Source of the DNA: Pelecanus crispus | Taxonomy: Eukaryota > Chordata > Aves > Pelecaniformes > Pelecanidae | DNA length: 64,000 nt | Assembly: GCF_030463565.1 (NCBI RefSeq) | Contig: NC_134644.1 | Coordinates: forward strand, 131,995,388 to 132,059,387 | Direction of reading: 5' to 3' | Part shown: positions 11,801-26,220 of the stretch, piece after piece | Layout of the letters: every line of letters begins with the position of its first letter | Numbering within the stretch: position 1 is the first letter of the stretch | Translations under genes and position numbers: made by a program | Notes under the pieces: model-generated | The model's database searches: none | The model's input: only the letters and a program-made list of their open reading frames with translations | What the model was told of the DNA's origin: nothing

Positions 11801-14800
11801 TACTGGCAGTCTGGACATGGTAAAAGTTTGGAGGGAATGGACTCACTCTGGGATGTGTTCTTAACCACTTCTCTCTTGGTTTAACAGAAAGCACTTTCAG
11901 GAAGTTCGTCAACAAAAACACAGTCCGTTAGGTGGGCTTTCTGATGTGGCATCTATAATATATTGCTTTGCTTTTCATGTTTCCTTTATTAGTTTGTGCA
12001 GATAGATGTATACAAACCTGTTTGATCAATTTTTTGATGAAATCTTATTCAAGCTTTTTCTTGGGCATAAACTGAAACAATATGGTATTACAGGAGTTAG
12101 TGCAGAAGTATATTTGGCTGCTGAGCAGGTTGGTTCTTTCCATGTATGACTGTACTAGGGGATCAGAACAAAATTAGTATTAAAAGGTAGAGTATGTTTG
12201 AGTGAATTCCGACATAATTATAATGTATTTATAAACCAGTAGGTCTGACCTATGACTAAGTTCTACTCTATTCAGACAAAGAAAATATTTCCCAGTAGTA
12301 TCAACTGAGTAGGAAAAGACCTGGATAGTAATGCATCTATTGCATTTATTGAAATTGCCTGCTTGAGTATCCCTCGCCAGCATCATGAGGCTTACATTCA
12401 TTAGATCCGGTGGACAGAAAATGGTTTTCTCCAGGACAACCCCAGCCTTACCATGTGTCTTGATGGGATTTCTAAAACCCTTGTAAGTGCTGAATGTCTT
12501 AGGATAGCTGTGATACAGGTGTGAGCGGACGAGAGCTGGAGAACAGAGTTAAGCGATCGCCAGAGCTGGTGCCAGCTCCACTGAGGAAGTGAAAGTTTTT
12601 CGTAAACACACAGGAAGGGGATGGGCAGGAGAAAGAGGAAATCCTATGTTGGATGTTCTAGGTTCAACTGGTTTGAAATACATTGCAACAGTCATTTGAA
12701 TGTGTCATTATGGCGTAGCAGAGCATGCAAATAGGATTCAAAGTACATTTTTGTAACTACAGACCTACCATTGCAAAAGATCTGCTAAACTATGCAAAGG
12801 CTAGAAAGAAGCATTGCAGCCCATGAGGGGTGTGGGAAAACTTGCCTTTTAAGCAACTCCCCTGGTATTGCTGGCATGGCACTTCGTCTTCCTTTTTCTG
12901 TCTTGTGAGGTCTTTGCTCTGTCACTGATTTCCAGCTGTACTTGCACCGGCTGTGAGAGAGATTGCGGCAGCTGTCCTGGCACCAGTGGAGAAGCACCGG
13001 GCCATATTGAGGTGAATGCAAAGCCAGTTTCTCTTGGGCTGTAGGTGGCCTGATTGATGGTTTCTGCTAGGCAGGTGGTGGACAGCAGGACTGCCTGACC
13101 AGGAGTGCCTGCCTCTTCTGAAAATGTCCCACTAAATTCCTTGGTAGCAGTTCGCATGCCTCTGCCATGATGTTTACCAGTGTGTCTGAAAAAGTCTTGA
13201 GGTCACTGCTTCAAATGTCTTCATTAGTAATAATGTGCTGGTTGTTTGGGGCTTTTTCTTGTCAACTTCCTGGAAAAAGCCATGTTTCAGTCTTTATCCT
13301 GCTGTAGCAGTACTCCCTTCCTACTACTATTTCCTTTTTTCTTTTCTGATCATTCTTTTATTTGCCCAACATCATTCTGTTGTTTCTTTCTCTCCAGCTT
13401 TGTCTTCAGGACTGTCAGTGGTATGAGCTGTTTGTTTCATCTCTTGAGTTAGATCTCTGTGCAGCAACTTTTCTTTTCCCCCCTGCCAGAAAAATAAGTC
13501 TCAGCACCTTTCACAATCTAATTATAATTTGTAATCTACTTGTGCTACCTTATCAGGGAATATGTGCCCAGAAATATGTATCCCCAGCCTCCTGAAGAGG
13601 TGTGAAGACCAAGGGAGCAGTACTGACATGGTCTTCACAGTGTTTTAAGAAGCCTGTGCCTCCTTAAAGAGCGGCTTTGTACTTCTATAGATGGCCAGCA
13701 AGACTCTATCTAGGGCATGTATTATGCATAGGTGTGATCTGTCTTTAGAACCAACTACTACTGTTTACCACATCTGATTTAAAATAGTGACCTCAGCCTT
13801 GACTTGAAACGGGTTAGTTTGTATCTTGAAGATGGTTGGCATGGATTGTCTGCTACCGCTTTGTCTGCCATTCTGCGATGTTGCTTTGACCTTCTCTGGT
13901 CAAGTTTCATTTCTGTGGTATGCAAGAGGTTTTTCTGTGCTGTGTAGTGACACATATAAAAGGTTTTTGAGCCAGCGTTGACTCTCCTTGTAAATCCACC
14001 TGGTTTAGGAAAGCAGAGCGTGGATTTATTGGCATGTGTGCTGGCCTGTGAAGAAGAAACCAAGGCTTGGTATTGTGGGGGTGTGGTGCTAAGGCAACAG
14101 CTCTTGTTCCGGGATTTCTGTGCTGTGCTCTTCAGTGTCGACATGCCCCGTATGCTCTGTCCCCACAGAAAGTGAAACTTAAGAAATTTAGCTTTGGGAA
14201 GGCAGTGCAAGTTTTGAAGAACCATCTTCAGCAGAGCCAGCACCAGGAGAAAAGAGATTTGGTTGGCAGAGTGAACAAGTGGGAAAAAGGTGCTTCAGGT
14301 GAGATGTTTCTGCTCTCAGTGAGGCATTTGAGCAAGTCTGAGGGCGTTGGATACAAATGTCAGAAAATGCAAAATTCAGCATTTGAATAGCTTATTTGAA
14401 TTGGAGATCAGAACAGTATTCTCTTCTGTAATGTATTTGACTATGTACAACGGCAGTCTTCTGCTAGGTTTAGAGGGGTGAAGAGTCTTTTTCCTTGCTC
14501 CTGCAATAAAAGCAAAAAACATCAGGATGCTTGGTATGGTATGACACGGGAAAGTAATTTCTCCTTTGAGCATAGAATACAGTTTCAGTGATGTGACTAT
14601 ATTGTGTTTATTACATGTTTTGTATCTTGTCATACTGATTATGTGCTTTCCTAGGGACTGTAATTGTCTCTACCCCATTAGTTATCATTCTTTGCATTCT
14701 TATTTGATTGGTTTTTCTCCTTTTATCTCTCTGCTTCTGCAGTCTTCCCTCTTTTAATGCTTATTTCTCAGCATTAACCCCAATTCTGACTTCTCAGGGG

Positions 14801-17800
14801 TTTCAGCCTCCTCTCCTACACCTTTTCTCATACAGTGTGTGTTGTCCTGAGAACTTCCAGTGCATGCCTAACAATGAAGCAGTCTTACTGGTTTTTAAAG
14901 CATCTTCTTTGAACAATGCTTAATTCTATGGAATTTAAATGTAAGTTCATTGTGCGCTCATTACAGTTCTCCTGAAATAAACTCGGGTAACCATTGTGAA
15001 CACTGATTTATTCTTATTTCTTGGTTGGAAAGTTAGCTGCGTGGGCTGTGAGCGCTAAAGTCACGTATAAACAATGGGGCTTGTGCACAGTCCAAGATGT
15101 TTTTGTTAGGTACAGTGTGATCACATGGCCTGCCTATGAGCTATATATTTTATATTTGAAGTTACAAAGATTATGAACTTCAACGAGCAGCCAGTGTGGT
15201 CATAATAAGAGTGCTGTAAAATTCTTGCAGTCTGCAGTATGAATGTGAAAATAATTCTTGTCATGGACCTCCAGTTTACATGCACGCTGTCCTACTCATT
15301 AAGGTCCGTGTCCTGCACTTTGTTTAGAAAATCCCGGCCTGAGTCTCTCAAGGTCTGTAGAGCTCCTGCAAGTTGCGTGCAGTCACTTACAGGATCAGAG
15401 CCTGGTTCAGTGGAACTGGCTATGGTTGTAACTGCTAGGTCTTCATCTGCTACCAATTGCAAGGCTCTTGACCATTAAGCAGGACTAGAAACAACAGAAA
15501 ACACTAAATGCTGTGCGATCCAGTAACGATACATTGTGAACACAGCAATGTTGGTTGCTTATAGAGAGAGAAAACAAGAAATGTCAAGGCAAAATAAAAA
15601 TTGTAGCAGCAGTCAAAGTATTAATCGGTTTCTGAAAATGAAATAAATTAACATATTGAGCAAATTGCAATGTGCTTCTTCAAGTCAGTCCCCCACTCAG
15701 AACTTTTATTTAGTGTAGAATAATTTCTCTGAAATATAAAAGAACTGTAATCAAGTTAATATTCTTGCATAACTGCTGCCCCAGTGATTTGGGGAACTCT
15801 GTATTCATTCTTGCCCTTGGGAAAGATCATCTGCATGATGTGTTTAACATCCACAGCTTCCAGTTCTTAGGACGTTTGAAGCAGGAACAATCAAGTGAAC
15901 CATCACACCAGTGATTCACAACCCTCCCTCAAAAGAGAGTTTCCAGATTCCCACTCTCACTCCTCTCTGAAAATGGAAAGAGTGTAAAATATTTTTAATT
16001 TTGGTTAACTTTAGAGAAACTTCTTGTTCATGCTCGTGTGTGCAACAAATGTGAAAAGCATGCTTAGAAACTTGGATGTGAATTCTTACTCCATGTTCAT
16101 TCAGTCACATATTTCTTTTTGCACTGTTACTGTCACCCCAGCTTGAGCATGTAGCTGCACAAGATTTTAACTAAAAGTGTGCTTCTGTCTTTACATGCCA
16201 GCCTTTCAGACCTGAATCAGCAGCAATTCGCAGGCCTTCAGGATATGTTTGGTAGGCTTATGCAGAGTGTACTCATATTTATTCAAAAAACCCTGATCTC
16301 AGTGACTTCATCTAAAAACCTCCAAAAATTGCTCATGATACAGCTCTCAGTTCTATTTACCATATTTGCAGCAAACTGTTGGTTCAGACAGCATCCTTTA
16401 GGGTCCCCGCATGTATCCCAAATTGCAACAGTTGCTTAGAACAGTTTACTAAGCTGCGTGAGAAATCAACTGCAACGTGCCTGGTTTAAATGCATGCCTT
16501 CAAAGGAACATAATTAACACAGAGTTTAAAATTAAGTAAAATAAACGAGTTATAAATAGACCTCTGTGAAGTGCCAGAACCTGGAGTACAATCTTAAATC
16601 CTTGAAGTTAAGGGAGGTTCTGCTACTTATGTCAGTGAGAACAAGGCAAGGTGGTTCCTCACAGGAATACTTACACAGTTAGTGCTAAATGTTCTTCCAG
16701 TATCCCTGTAAAGATTAAATAGCACAAAACTTCATTTCTGCTGCTGTAATTTACGGGCACTGGATTTGACACTGTCTGATTTTTTTCAAGAACTCTTGCA
16801 ACTTCCTCTTGTGACTTAAGAAAACTTGTTCAATGTTTGCAAACTTCCAGGAGGAACTGGACTCTGAGTAAGAGTGTTAGCCCACATCAGCATGAATGAT
16901 TTAACCCCAAATTTTCATCCGAGCTTAGAGTTCTTAAAACCAATGTTACATACCCCAGTACAATGGCCTGTGTTTCAGGAGGGTTCCTCTGTGTATATCT
17001 AATGCCGTACAGCTAATGAAACACAAAACAGTCTGCTGGAGAACTAACTCTTTTTGCAACTGAATTATATGCTGGTGTTTGAAGAGGGTGAAAAAAAAAA
17101 AAATCTGTTTTTCTTTTGTGAAATTCAGTGTGTTAGACAGATGCCCAAGGCATAATATGATGCTATTATAACAAGAATGCTATGTTTAAGTTGCAATTTT
17201 GGTCATGAGTATGTGTCAGCATTTAAATATGGAAGTGACAGCAGATGAAGAAGCCCTCTGACCAATGGAGCAGGATGGTAAATGCAGCATGGTGCAAAGT
17301 AATAGGAGTTACAAAATGACCAGGCTAGTACAGAGTTAGGATCCATTGACACAGAAGTCTTTCTGCACTAATTTAGTCATAACTATCTTAATCCATGCTG
17401 AAAACAGATTGTAGAATGTATAAAACCAGGTAAGGTTTACAATAATTGATTTATTCCATGGGGATATGGTTACCTGAATTTGAGAAAATGAAAGCTAATA
17501 TGCACTAATGATCTACTCCCCCTTTTATTAAACACACTGAAAACAGAAGATAAACCCAAAGGAGAAGTGGTATACTTTCTATGAGGCCACCTCAAAACCT
17601 TCATCAGGGCTTGCTGGCTGTGAATTTGCTGTCCTCCATCATGTTTTCATTGACATGTTGTGATAATTTCATGATCTTTGAGTTCTGTTTACAGTGTAGC
17701 AATGGGTTTGAATTACAGGCACATCTCAAAGCAAGAGATCACATCTGCAAAAGACTATTGCCAACAACATCTTTAACTAGGTTGAGCATTAGGCTGCCTT

Positions 17801-20021
17801 ACTTGAATGAGATGGAGGTTTCACGTATCAGCTGCTACCTGTAAATACACCTTCCTATGCACCTTCTGGAGGGGGTGGACAGAGTGACAAATTTCAGTTG
17901 AAGAGCTAGTTGGGGTACAGCCTGGTGATGATATTAAAGAGACACCTTAATTTTCCCCAAACTCACTAAACATTAGCAAGGTGCTTACTTTGTCCCATGT
18001 CATCTTCTGAGGCTCAGTGAAACAGGGAGAAGCTAACTCTCATTTCTCTTTCATGTATCACGCAGTAAATGCAGACACTGGGTACTGCACAGTAGCTCAT
18101 GCGGGGCCACTTGTTACTCAGTGTAATTTGTTTGAGTGGCTGTGCCTTTGGTTTCGAGTACATTGATGGGTATGTTGAAATCAACACCTGAGTAAGACCA
18201 CCATGTGTATGAATTAGGACTTTTGGACTGACATAGAAACCCTTGTTGCGTGCCTCTCAACTACACCTTGTTTTGGGATGCAAAGTGTGTGTGTGAAGAA
18301 GGGGAGAGCGAGGAGCTAGGCAAGTACTGTTGGGAGTGAAGAAGGACAGGTCCCAGATCTATGTTCTCCAAAGAAACTGTGTGAAGCTTGTCCTTCTGCT
18401 CTTCTGTCACATCACTTGTTATGAGGATGATGTCATTTGGGCTACTCCTGGACCTCACTCCAATACCTTGTCATTTTTGTGGGTAGTTTCTCATTTTTCT
18501 ATGCCACAGTGATTGCTCCAGTCATTAAAAAGGGAGGGGAGAAGAATCCTTATACTACTGGTAGACATGGACATCTGTAAAGCTCAGGGCAAATATTAGA
18601 CTACTGAATCTTTAGCACACTGCCATTATTGGCCAAAGTCATCAATTTAAAACTGAAAAAATTGTATGTGAGTCATACGTACACTCAGCTTGGAAGGTAA
18701 GCATAGTTCTTGGGGTTTGCTAGCTGGAGTGGGACACTTCCTAATACTTAGGAAAAATCTCCATCCTCTTCAATGTAGTGGTTGGGCCAAATTTTCATCT
18801 GGAAATAGAGATTTGGTTATATGGAGTTTGTCATTACTGACTTTTTTTACCAGTAAAGAAAATGACATTTTTACTTACAGTTTGCATGACACTTTTAAGT
18901 CTGTAAAGTATTTTGGGAACCTTCCATTTAAGTGGGTTAACATGTTGGTACAGTTTTTCTCTGTTCCATTTCTTATGATCCTTTTGAAGAATTTGATAGA
19001 AGTGTTTATTCTGTTATGCCAAATTAAGATGTTATTTGACCTTTCCGCTATCTTCAAAAGATATAGTACAGTGGAAAAAAGTTGAGGAAATAGAAGATGC
19101 AGTTGCCTGAGGGCTGGCAAAGTGAATTAATTCATTGTTGATATTGATTCAAAATTCTGGAGGATGCAGTTGAGGCAAATGATTGTAATAAAATGAAGCG
19201 GGTGTTATAAGGTCAGCAAACAGATGTTAGCTTAATGTAAGACTTGGTTTAAAATTAGTTCCAAAAATACTGACTACATGAATCTGGAACATTTTCATAA
19301 TATATGAAGTCTATTATGCAATGTTAACAAAATTACAATCTTGTGTGGATTAACTTTCTTGTGTTTTGGTATTTTTCTTCAATTGAATAATCAAGGAACA
19401 GTAGTTCGTATAAATTATATTCTGCTTCATTTCAATGTAATGTTTTGCTTCAGAATTTTATTTTCATCCTTTTGAAAGCTGAAATTCCTGCATGAAACCA
19501 AGCTTTTAACACATCTAGGCAAATCTGTGGTGGATTTATAGAAAAAGAGAAGATGCTTCTGTCTTGGTCAAGGCCCCCCACCTCTGTTAGAGCTACTTTT
19601 CATGTCATCAACTATGATGGTATTTATTATATATGTTATGCTATCATTTTTATCATTTTACACAACAAAGATCATGTATCATTTAGCTGAGCACTGAATA
19701 AACTTATCCTCTCCCCAGAGACTTAAAGGCAAGACAGGCAAAGGTTGGACTGTGGATTAGTATCATTTGAATATAGAAAACTGTTTACCTGAACTGATAC
19801 AGCTGGCTTTACCAAAGCACTCCTGTTTCAAAGGCTGCAGATGGAAGTACATAATCCTCAAACCTCGCCTGACCACACCTGACTTCTATATAACTGTATT
19901 GGGTCACTTCATACTTGAAAGTTTGAGATGTGCTAACTTAAGTCACTTATTTTCCATTTAGTATAGCAATGTGTTAATTAATGTTGGTTATTGCATAGCT
20001 AAAATGCCTGGTCTAGTAGGT

Positions 20022-20044
20022 AAAAAAAAAAAAAAAAAAAAAAA
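20022..20044 (+). repeat. Poly(A) run, 23 bases
   Basis: An uninterrupted A23 in intron 1. The preceding sequence does not resemble a known gene transcript, so I do not call a processed pseudogene. Confidence 0.9.
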
Positions 20045-20084
20045 GAATTAAAAAATGGGAGTGGTATAGGAGAAAAGTTTTTTC

Positions 20085-20134
20085 CTTGTATGATGCGATT
20101 GTGCTGTTCAGAATGGGTCTGCCTTTTCCAGAAA
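20085..20134 (+). repeat. Direct repeat copy A (50 bp)
   Basis: The 50 bases starting CTTGTATGATGCGATT match 21594-21643 with 5 differences, all transitions. The origin is unknown; it may be a small segmental duplication or the remains of a dispersed element. Confidence 0.8.
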
Positions 20135-20984
20135 CACATCAATACAGCAATTCCAGGTATTTTATCTCACCAGGTGTTTTCTGTTCTTAAGTCAGCTGTT
20201 GGGGGATTTTTGCTGTATGAGGTAGTACACAGTCCACTTCCACTATAGTCAGATGACAGCACACCTTTTTTCCCTGTTCTAACTTGATTTTCATTCAAAA
20301 AATGTTTAAATTTGGAAGTGGACTTGAGTTATGAATACTGCAGAGTTCTACCACTGATTTCAGTGTGCAGACCAATGTGGGAAAGGAAAACAGGACACCA
20401 AAGGGTGGAAGAATGGCTGTCGAGAATGTCAATGAAAACAGTAGTCAGCTTGGTAATGAGTTCAGGAAAGGTTTCTGCCAACCCAGATTAGTTTAGTGGG
20501 ACTGAGATATTTGTGTGCTAACATCGGGAATCTGGGCTCTGAAGAGGAGTAGCAGAAATACTCATGCAGGGCTTAAAACTGAATGTTGCAGAGGAAGTAG
20601 AAACACGACGGATTTATAAGTGTAGTAGGAATGCAAATGTTGGAGAGCATGAAGGTGATATGGTGATACTTTCTGTAATGGATATAGGAAAACTATAGAA
20701 AATAATCTGAGGTAGCATGGGCAAAGTAGAATTTGTCTTGGTCGCAGCTGCTAAGGAAGGAATTGTGAAAGAAGCTGAGCAGGTCAGTGGTGCCTGTCTG
20801 CTGCACTTCCCCAAACCCTTGGCAAGACCGCTCTCTGTTGCTTAACGTTACATTAGCATTACATTGAGACTGGGGTTTTTTAATACTTCCATTTGCAATG
20901 AAAAAACAGGAGTCCCTTTGTGATATTAGGAGGCATTAGAAACACACAGGCAGCTGAGAATATCGTGCAGAAAGAATGTTCTGG

Positions 20985-21540
20985 CAAAATAATGGGGAGA
21001 AATTTAATATCAGGGTGTAAGGTCATGCCACTGGAGATATGAAAGTCTGCTGTGACAACAGTTTGTCATTATGAAAAATGAGACAAACTTGGATGTCTTA
21101 ATGGATCACAAGATGATTATAAAGGGCTAGCATGATGAAGGTGTGAAAATAAATTCATTTCTGGAATTTATTTGGTGACATATTGCTGTACGTGGAAGAA
21201 ATGTTAATACTATTTGCTGCAAGGCATTGCTGAAAGTCGTCTTGGAATACCCTACCAACTCCAGCCTCCTGTCCTTAAAGAGGGGTGAGTTCAAACTGAA
21301 ACAGATGTGGAGAAGGGCTTCTAGGATAACCAGTGGAAATGGAAAAGACTGAGAGGGCTTGGTCTTTAAAGCTTAGAAAAGAGGCTGAAAGAGATGTGAC
21401 TTCTTCCTAATCGCCTAAGAGGATGAAGGGCTAAATGCCATTATTGTCCCCAAAATGTGCTTAAGACTGGGAATTACAAGACAGCTTCTAAACGAAGTGA
21501 GGTTCTGAAACCTTTCAGCAATAATATTTTGTTCTTCCCC
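20985..21540 (+). mobile_element. Old, diverged CR1-like LINE fragment
   Basis: Stretches around 21290-21370 follow the CR1 open-reading-frame 2 C-terminal pattern: GAGTTCAAACTGAAACAG, then GAGAAGGGCTTCTAGGATAACCAG, then a segment ending GAGAGGGCTTGG. The resemblance is to older archosaur CR1 families rather than to the young copies elsewhere in the window. Frames are broken throughout. Both boundaries are approximate and the family is not assigned. Confidence 0.5.
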
Positions 21541-21593
21541 ACCACCACCCATTAACCTCTCTAAAAATAGAGCATGGCAAACTCACTTCTGAG

Positions 21594-21643
21594 CTTGTAC
21601 AATGCGATTGTGCTGCTCGGAATGGGTCTGCCTTTCCCAGAAA
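21594..21643 (+). repeat. Direct repeat copy B (50 bp)
   Basis: This is the partner of 20085-20134, in the same orientation and about 1.5 kb downstream, 45 of 50 bases identical. It lies just past the old CR1-like fragment. Confidence 0.8.
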
Positions 21644-22439
21644 ATAGTTTTTAGTCCTGTGCTTTAATCATGGGTGGTAAACTAGATAGCTCTGTTATCT
21701 TGCTTTGATAGAAAATTTGGAAAATTCGAGGGTTTGACTTAAATGATAATAAGTTTGAGGAAATCTCACAGTAGCGTGCTTGTTGCATACTTTTCCACTA
21801 CAGTAATATTTGGGGTTTGTTGGTTACACTGGGGATTAACTTGTTTCTCTTCTTTGCCTGTTTATATAGATATGTATGTCAAAGTATTATTTTAGCTTTA
21901 TCTCACCTTTTCTCAAAAAGAGATTGAAGCAGCTAAAAAATTCCCCAAATTTTCTTCTTTTTTAAAAATGCTGTCAGCTGGACTTCTCACATCAGAGGAT
22001 CACCGGGAGTCTACACTGGGCAAGTCTGTCGTCGTTAAACACACACATAGAGTTAGGCTACCCATGCTCCTTTCTATATGCATCGCAGGGAGCACATGGT
22101 GATTTGTGATTATATGCCCATATATACGTGTATCATATAAGGGATAAATTCAGTTTGGGAGGCATAGAGTTGATGTAGTCTGGACCTATAGAAATAAGCT
22201 AAATTAAAAAAGAGATTAAAATACATGAAGCGAGGAGTGACTGAGATATACATAACCCTTTCAGCAGAAAGGCAAGGGAAGAACAAACTGCTTAAGTTCC
22301 CCTAGTTGGTCTCCAGTGCAAAAACAAGATGTAGGAAGTGAAACAAGCCCAAGATGAAAGCTGACCCAGGACTTCTGTGTTTGCAAGAGTCTAGCTTGAT
22401 GAAAGTTACCAGGCAGTCAGGATTTACAGTAAAATTTAA

Positions 22440-22540
22440 ATGTGTGTATGTCTATAATATTGTATTATCTATATAATATTATTAAATATATAGATAGCTA
22501 TTTTATATATTTTTATATATATATATTTATGTGATGAATT
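22440..22540. repeat. AT-rich low-complexity block
   Basis: A run of imperfect TATA/ATAT repeats, including a short perfect (TA)n stretch. No coding or element signal. Confidence 0.75.
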
Positions 22541-25500
22541 GCAGGTATAAGAACAAGGCTGAACAAACCCCAAACTGATCATTTTTGAGACAGGCAAGAA
22601 ATAGGAATCCACTTCTGTTCAGTTGCTCTCCAGTTTAATTCTTTCATTTTACTCCCAACCACAGATAATTTATTTTTGTCACTCATATTCTCACTCTGAT
22701 CTAGTAGCACATCTTCACTGGCACAAATATGTATAGAGCAGTACTGATGAGGTTTTGCTGAGGTTTACCACCTCAAATTAAACCCCTCCTCTGTGCTCCT
22801 TGGAGGTTGTTTTGCCATTCTGCACCATGTGATGATGGGCCAGAAATGAACCCAGGGTTCCCAGGCCCCTCAGAGATGGTCCTCCTCATAGTCCCAATAA
22901 CAGAGGTATAGAAGATCGTTGCAACACTCAGGTACCACAGATGATGTGGAGGCAATAAAGGTTAAGAGAAACGAATTCCTTAAATTTAAGATCTTTCCCA
23001 TTTTTTTGGCAGAATGGGAAACTTGAGCAGTTGATTGAAGTGATGTGGAAAGTTGGAGTGGGTACTGAGAAAGCGCGTGTTTTTGTCCTTGGGCAGAGTG
23101 GGCTTACGATTCTTCCTCCCCAGCAGTTTTAGATCTAAGTTGATCACTCTGAGTTTGTTTGTTTATCGAGACACTTCTGCCTTGACCTTGAGGGTAATGC
23201 AGAGAAGTCTCACATTCTCGATTACTCAGGAGATCTGATGAGGGCATCACTGTTCTACCTCTGGCTTTATAACTTGTGAAGTAGCAGCAAACCAGCTGGC
23301 ATTCAAGGCCAGAATGAAATGTCTAAAACAGAGGAGGGAAAAGATACTCTCTTCAATTTTTGAAAGAGGTGTTGAAAAATAAAATTATTTACCCCTTTGC
23401 TTTTTAAGCTTCTTTAAAGCTCCAGGTTTAACACCAGTTGCTTTTTCTATACATAAGTGTAAACAATTGCTTCCTGTTCTTTGATTCAGAAGCTTAAATA
23501 TAAAGCAGCAATGTTCAAGACTCAGAATAATTTGGGGGTCTTGATTTTTTTAAAGTTTTTTTCTTTACACTTATTAATGCACTGTCTCTCTCTTATTTGT
23601 ACTGCTAAGGAATATCTTTTACATAATATATGCATAAGAAATTTTGTGGCTTAAATGAAGAGTTTACTGCTTATAAACCTTGTAATTGAATACAAATTGA
23701 TTTTACTTATATACGTGTTAAAATACATATGTTAAAGCCTAAGCCACCCACAGAATTGGTGTTTATATACATGATTACTAACCTTCTGAACAACAGATAT
23801 ATTTTTGATAAACTAAAGTTGCTTGGATTCCTAATGTTGTAGTTCTAATTCTTTTAAAAGTTACTTTGTTATTGGAAAAGCCAAAGTATAATCTGGTTTA
23901 GTTGTTTTTTAAAAGTTTACATTTTCTGCAAAGATTAAAATGAAGCCTCTCCGTTGAAAAATCGAGGAATTGAGAATCATTTTCATGAAGACATGGCTTC
24001 AATCAGGAAAAGCCCAGGCATTTCAGGTGGATTTTTAGGAAATGGTTTCTAATGTGCACCATAAGTATTGTATGCAACAGAATCACAAGGAGGAGAACAG
24101 TTGTGACCATGAGCAAAATGAAAAATGAGATGGGCTTTCTGGAGGATGCAAAGGATAAGCACTGGGGGGAAATGAAACCTCAAATGCTGCTGATGGTGGA
24201 TGGACAGGCGATGGTCACACGAACCTTGACTGCTTGCAATAGGAAGTATTGTGGCTTGAGACACATTACTCTGCTGGTAATGTCGCAAAAGGCAGATAAA
24301 TCAGTAGTATTTTGGGGATAGAAAGGAACTTTCAACCCCTGGAAAAATGTTGCACTGGTTTCTGACCCCCACTCTCCCCAATCCATTTTGGAATTAAGAC
24401 TCAAATGCTGCTGTAGCAAAATGAAATAGGGGATTCAGAGGGAAAATTCAAGGTGAATGCCTCTGTAGACATCAAAATCGGTGTCTGTGGATCAACCTGC
24501 TGCAGAGGCTCTGTGTGATGGTTCTTATGGATACTCCTGTGGCTTTTCAAAGGGTGCCTGAACTTAGATTCTTGTCACCACGCTGCAGATGTTAGCTCAA
24601 GTACCCGTCTTTATCTTTTAGCCATGAAATACAATATGCTCTTTGTTAAAAGAGAAGTTGTTACTTTTTTAGGTATCTGTTTATAAAAGTTAGCAGCTAT
24701 GTTATATAGAGTTTCTTTGAATTAAATATATATCTTTCATGTCTAGAGGTGTGGACAGGACAATAAATGAAAATCATGGATGAAAAGTAGTGTCTCCTGT
24801 ATTGCAGAACTGTTGGAATGGGAAAAGTCTGAGTAGAGACTGACAGTGTTTTCTTTGATGTCTAAATTATTTTTATCTCTGACGAAACAATAACATGGTT
24901 TCATTTGTAATGATGCTGTGCTCTCTGGATTGCTCTTTGCTTACGATATTCTCTTTCTCTTTATATCTGCACAAAATGCTTCCTTGATGCTCCTTGTGAT
25001 ATGGCAACAGAGAGCTATGCAAATAAACATTTTACACCAAGTGAAATATTATATTTATGCATGAATGAACTTCCCCCCTTCAGATTTTCCTTATGACTGC
25101 TGTATAAACTAAGAAAGATGTAAACTGTATACACATTTTGTATTTCAAAGCTTCTTTTTTGTATGGACAATTTGCTAGTGTCAAACTTCTGTGAAGTTAA
25201 CTTTGGTACTGATACAGCATTTTGTATTTTAAAATCCATTACAATGTGTGTTGATCGAAACTCTCCCGTCAGTCCCTGCTGGTTATACCGGCACTATGAA
25301 TCTTTACTTTGATACCACTCTCAAAATCCTGGGAAAGACCCGGATCAGATTTCAGTAAAAATGTATAATGCTGTGCTGGAAACAAATACATCTGGCATTG
25401 CAGATGAACTGAGCAGTCACTGAGCAGAAGCTCTTGAAACCAAAACAGTTACATTTGCTTTGGGCATAGGACTGATCTTATGGAATTTTAAATGTGCAGT

Positions 25501-25724
25501 CCAGAACCCAGTGCACACAGCTTTACAGAGGGCTAGCATGTACAGAAATATAAGATCTTGTGGCCTTTGAAGAGTTCAGAAAACTTTAATTTCACAGTAT
25601 CAAAAGAACATGTGGTCATTGATCCAGTTTCTACAGCTTAAAAACTGTTTTTCAGCTTTGTTTATGCTTTGTCTCCATTGTCTGTCTACACTTGTTTAGA
25701 AATAACATAAGGTCAGAAAATTAA

Positions 25725-25830
25725 ATATTAAATGATATATCATATATTATTAAATATATTAACTGATATATATTTAACTATATTGATAATTAACTTTAAA
25801 TTGATATTTAACTATATTGATATTTACGTG
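25725..25830. repeat. AT-rich low-complexity block
   Basis: Imperfect repeats of ATATTAA / TTAACTATATTGATA units, almost free of G and C. It lies about 90 bases before the terminal-inverted-repeat element. Confidence 0.75.
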
Positions 25831-25919
25831 CTAAACATTCATTTTATGTTATTGCATATTTTTCATAGATTTCTTTTGCAAGGTTTAAGAGGCTTGTTTT
25901 ATAAAGAAGCTAAAAGTCT

Positions 25920-26220
25920 CAGGGTATGTCTACATCAGCATTTTAGTTAGTCTGGGATCCCACTCCTGAAGTAGTACTCCCCACTTGCTAGGCTGTAGGT
26001 AGTGTTGTGGAGCAGAGTTGGGGTGCAAGAATGGGACTGCTTTATGAAGATGCAGTGCAGGGCTTACCTTTACAGAAACTCTTGCTATAGCCTTGCTCCT
26101 ACTGAATGTTCTAGTCCTTGGGGCTATACTGGAGTGAATGGGGCAGTAACCCCCCCTTGAAACAGGTATGGGCTTCAGCACCAACTGTTGGTGTTGGTAT
26201 TTGCTAATGTAGACCTAGCT
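25920..26220. mobile_element. Degraded DNA transposon/MITE with terminal inverted repeats
   Basis: The left end (AGGGTATGTCTACATCAGC, from 25921) and the reverse complement of the right end (TAGCTAGGTCTACATTAGC, ending near 26220) match at 14 of 19 positions around a shared GTCTACAT core. Termini of the type GGGTATGTCTACA are characteristic of old non-autonomous DNA transposons in reptiles and birds. The flanks share AAGTC, possibly the remains of a target duplication. No transposase is present. The superfamily is not assigned. Confidence 0.5.

Noticed and set aside
20022-20044. Poly(A) run as the tail of a processed pseudogene
   Set aside because: No gene-like sequence lies upstream of the run and no target duplication is visible.
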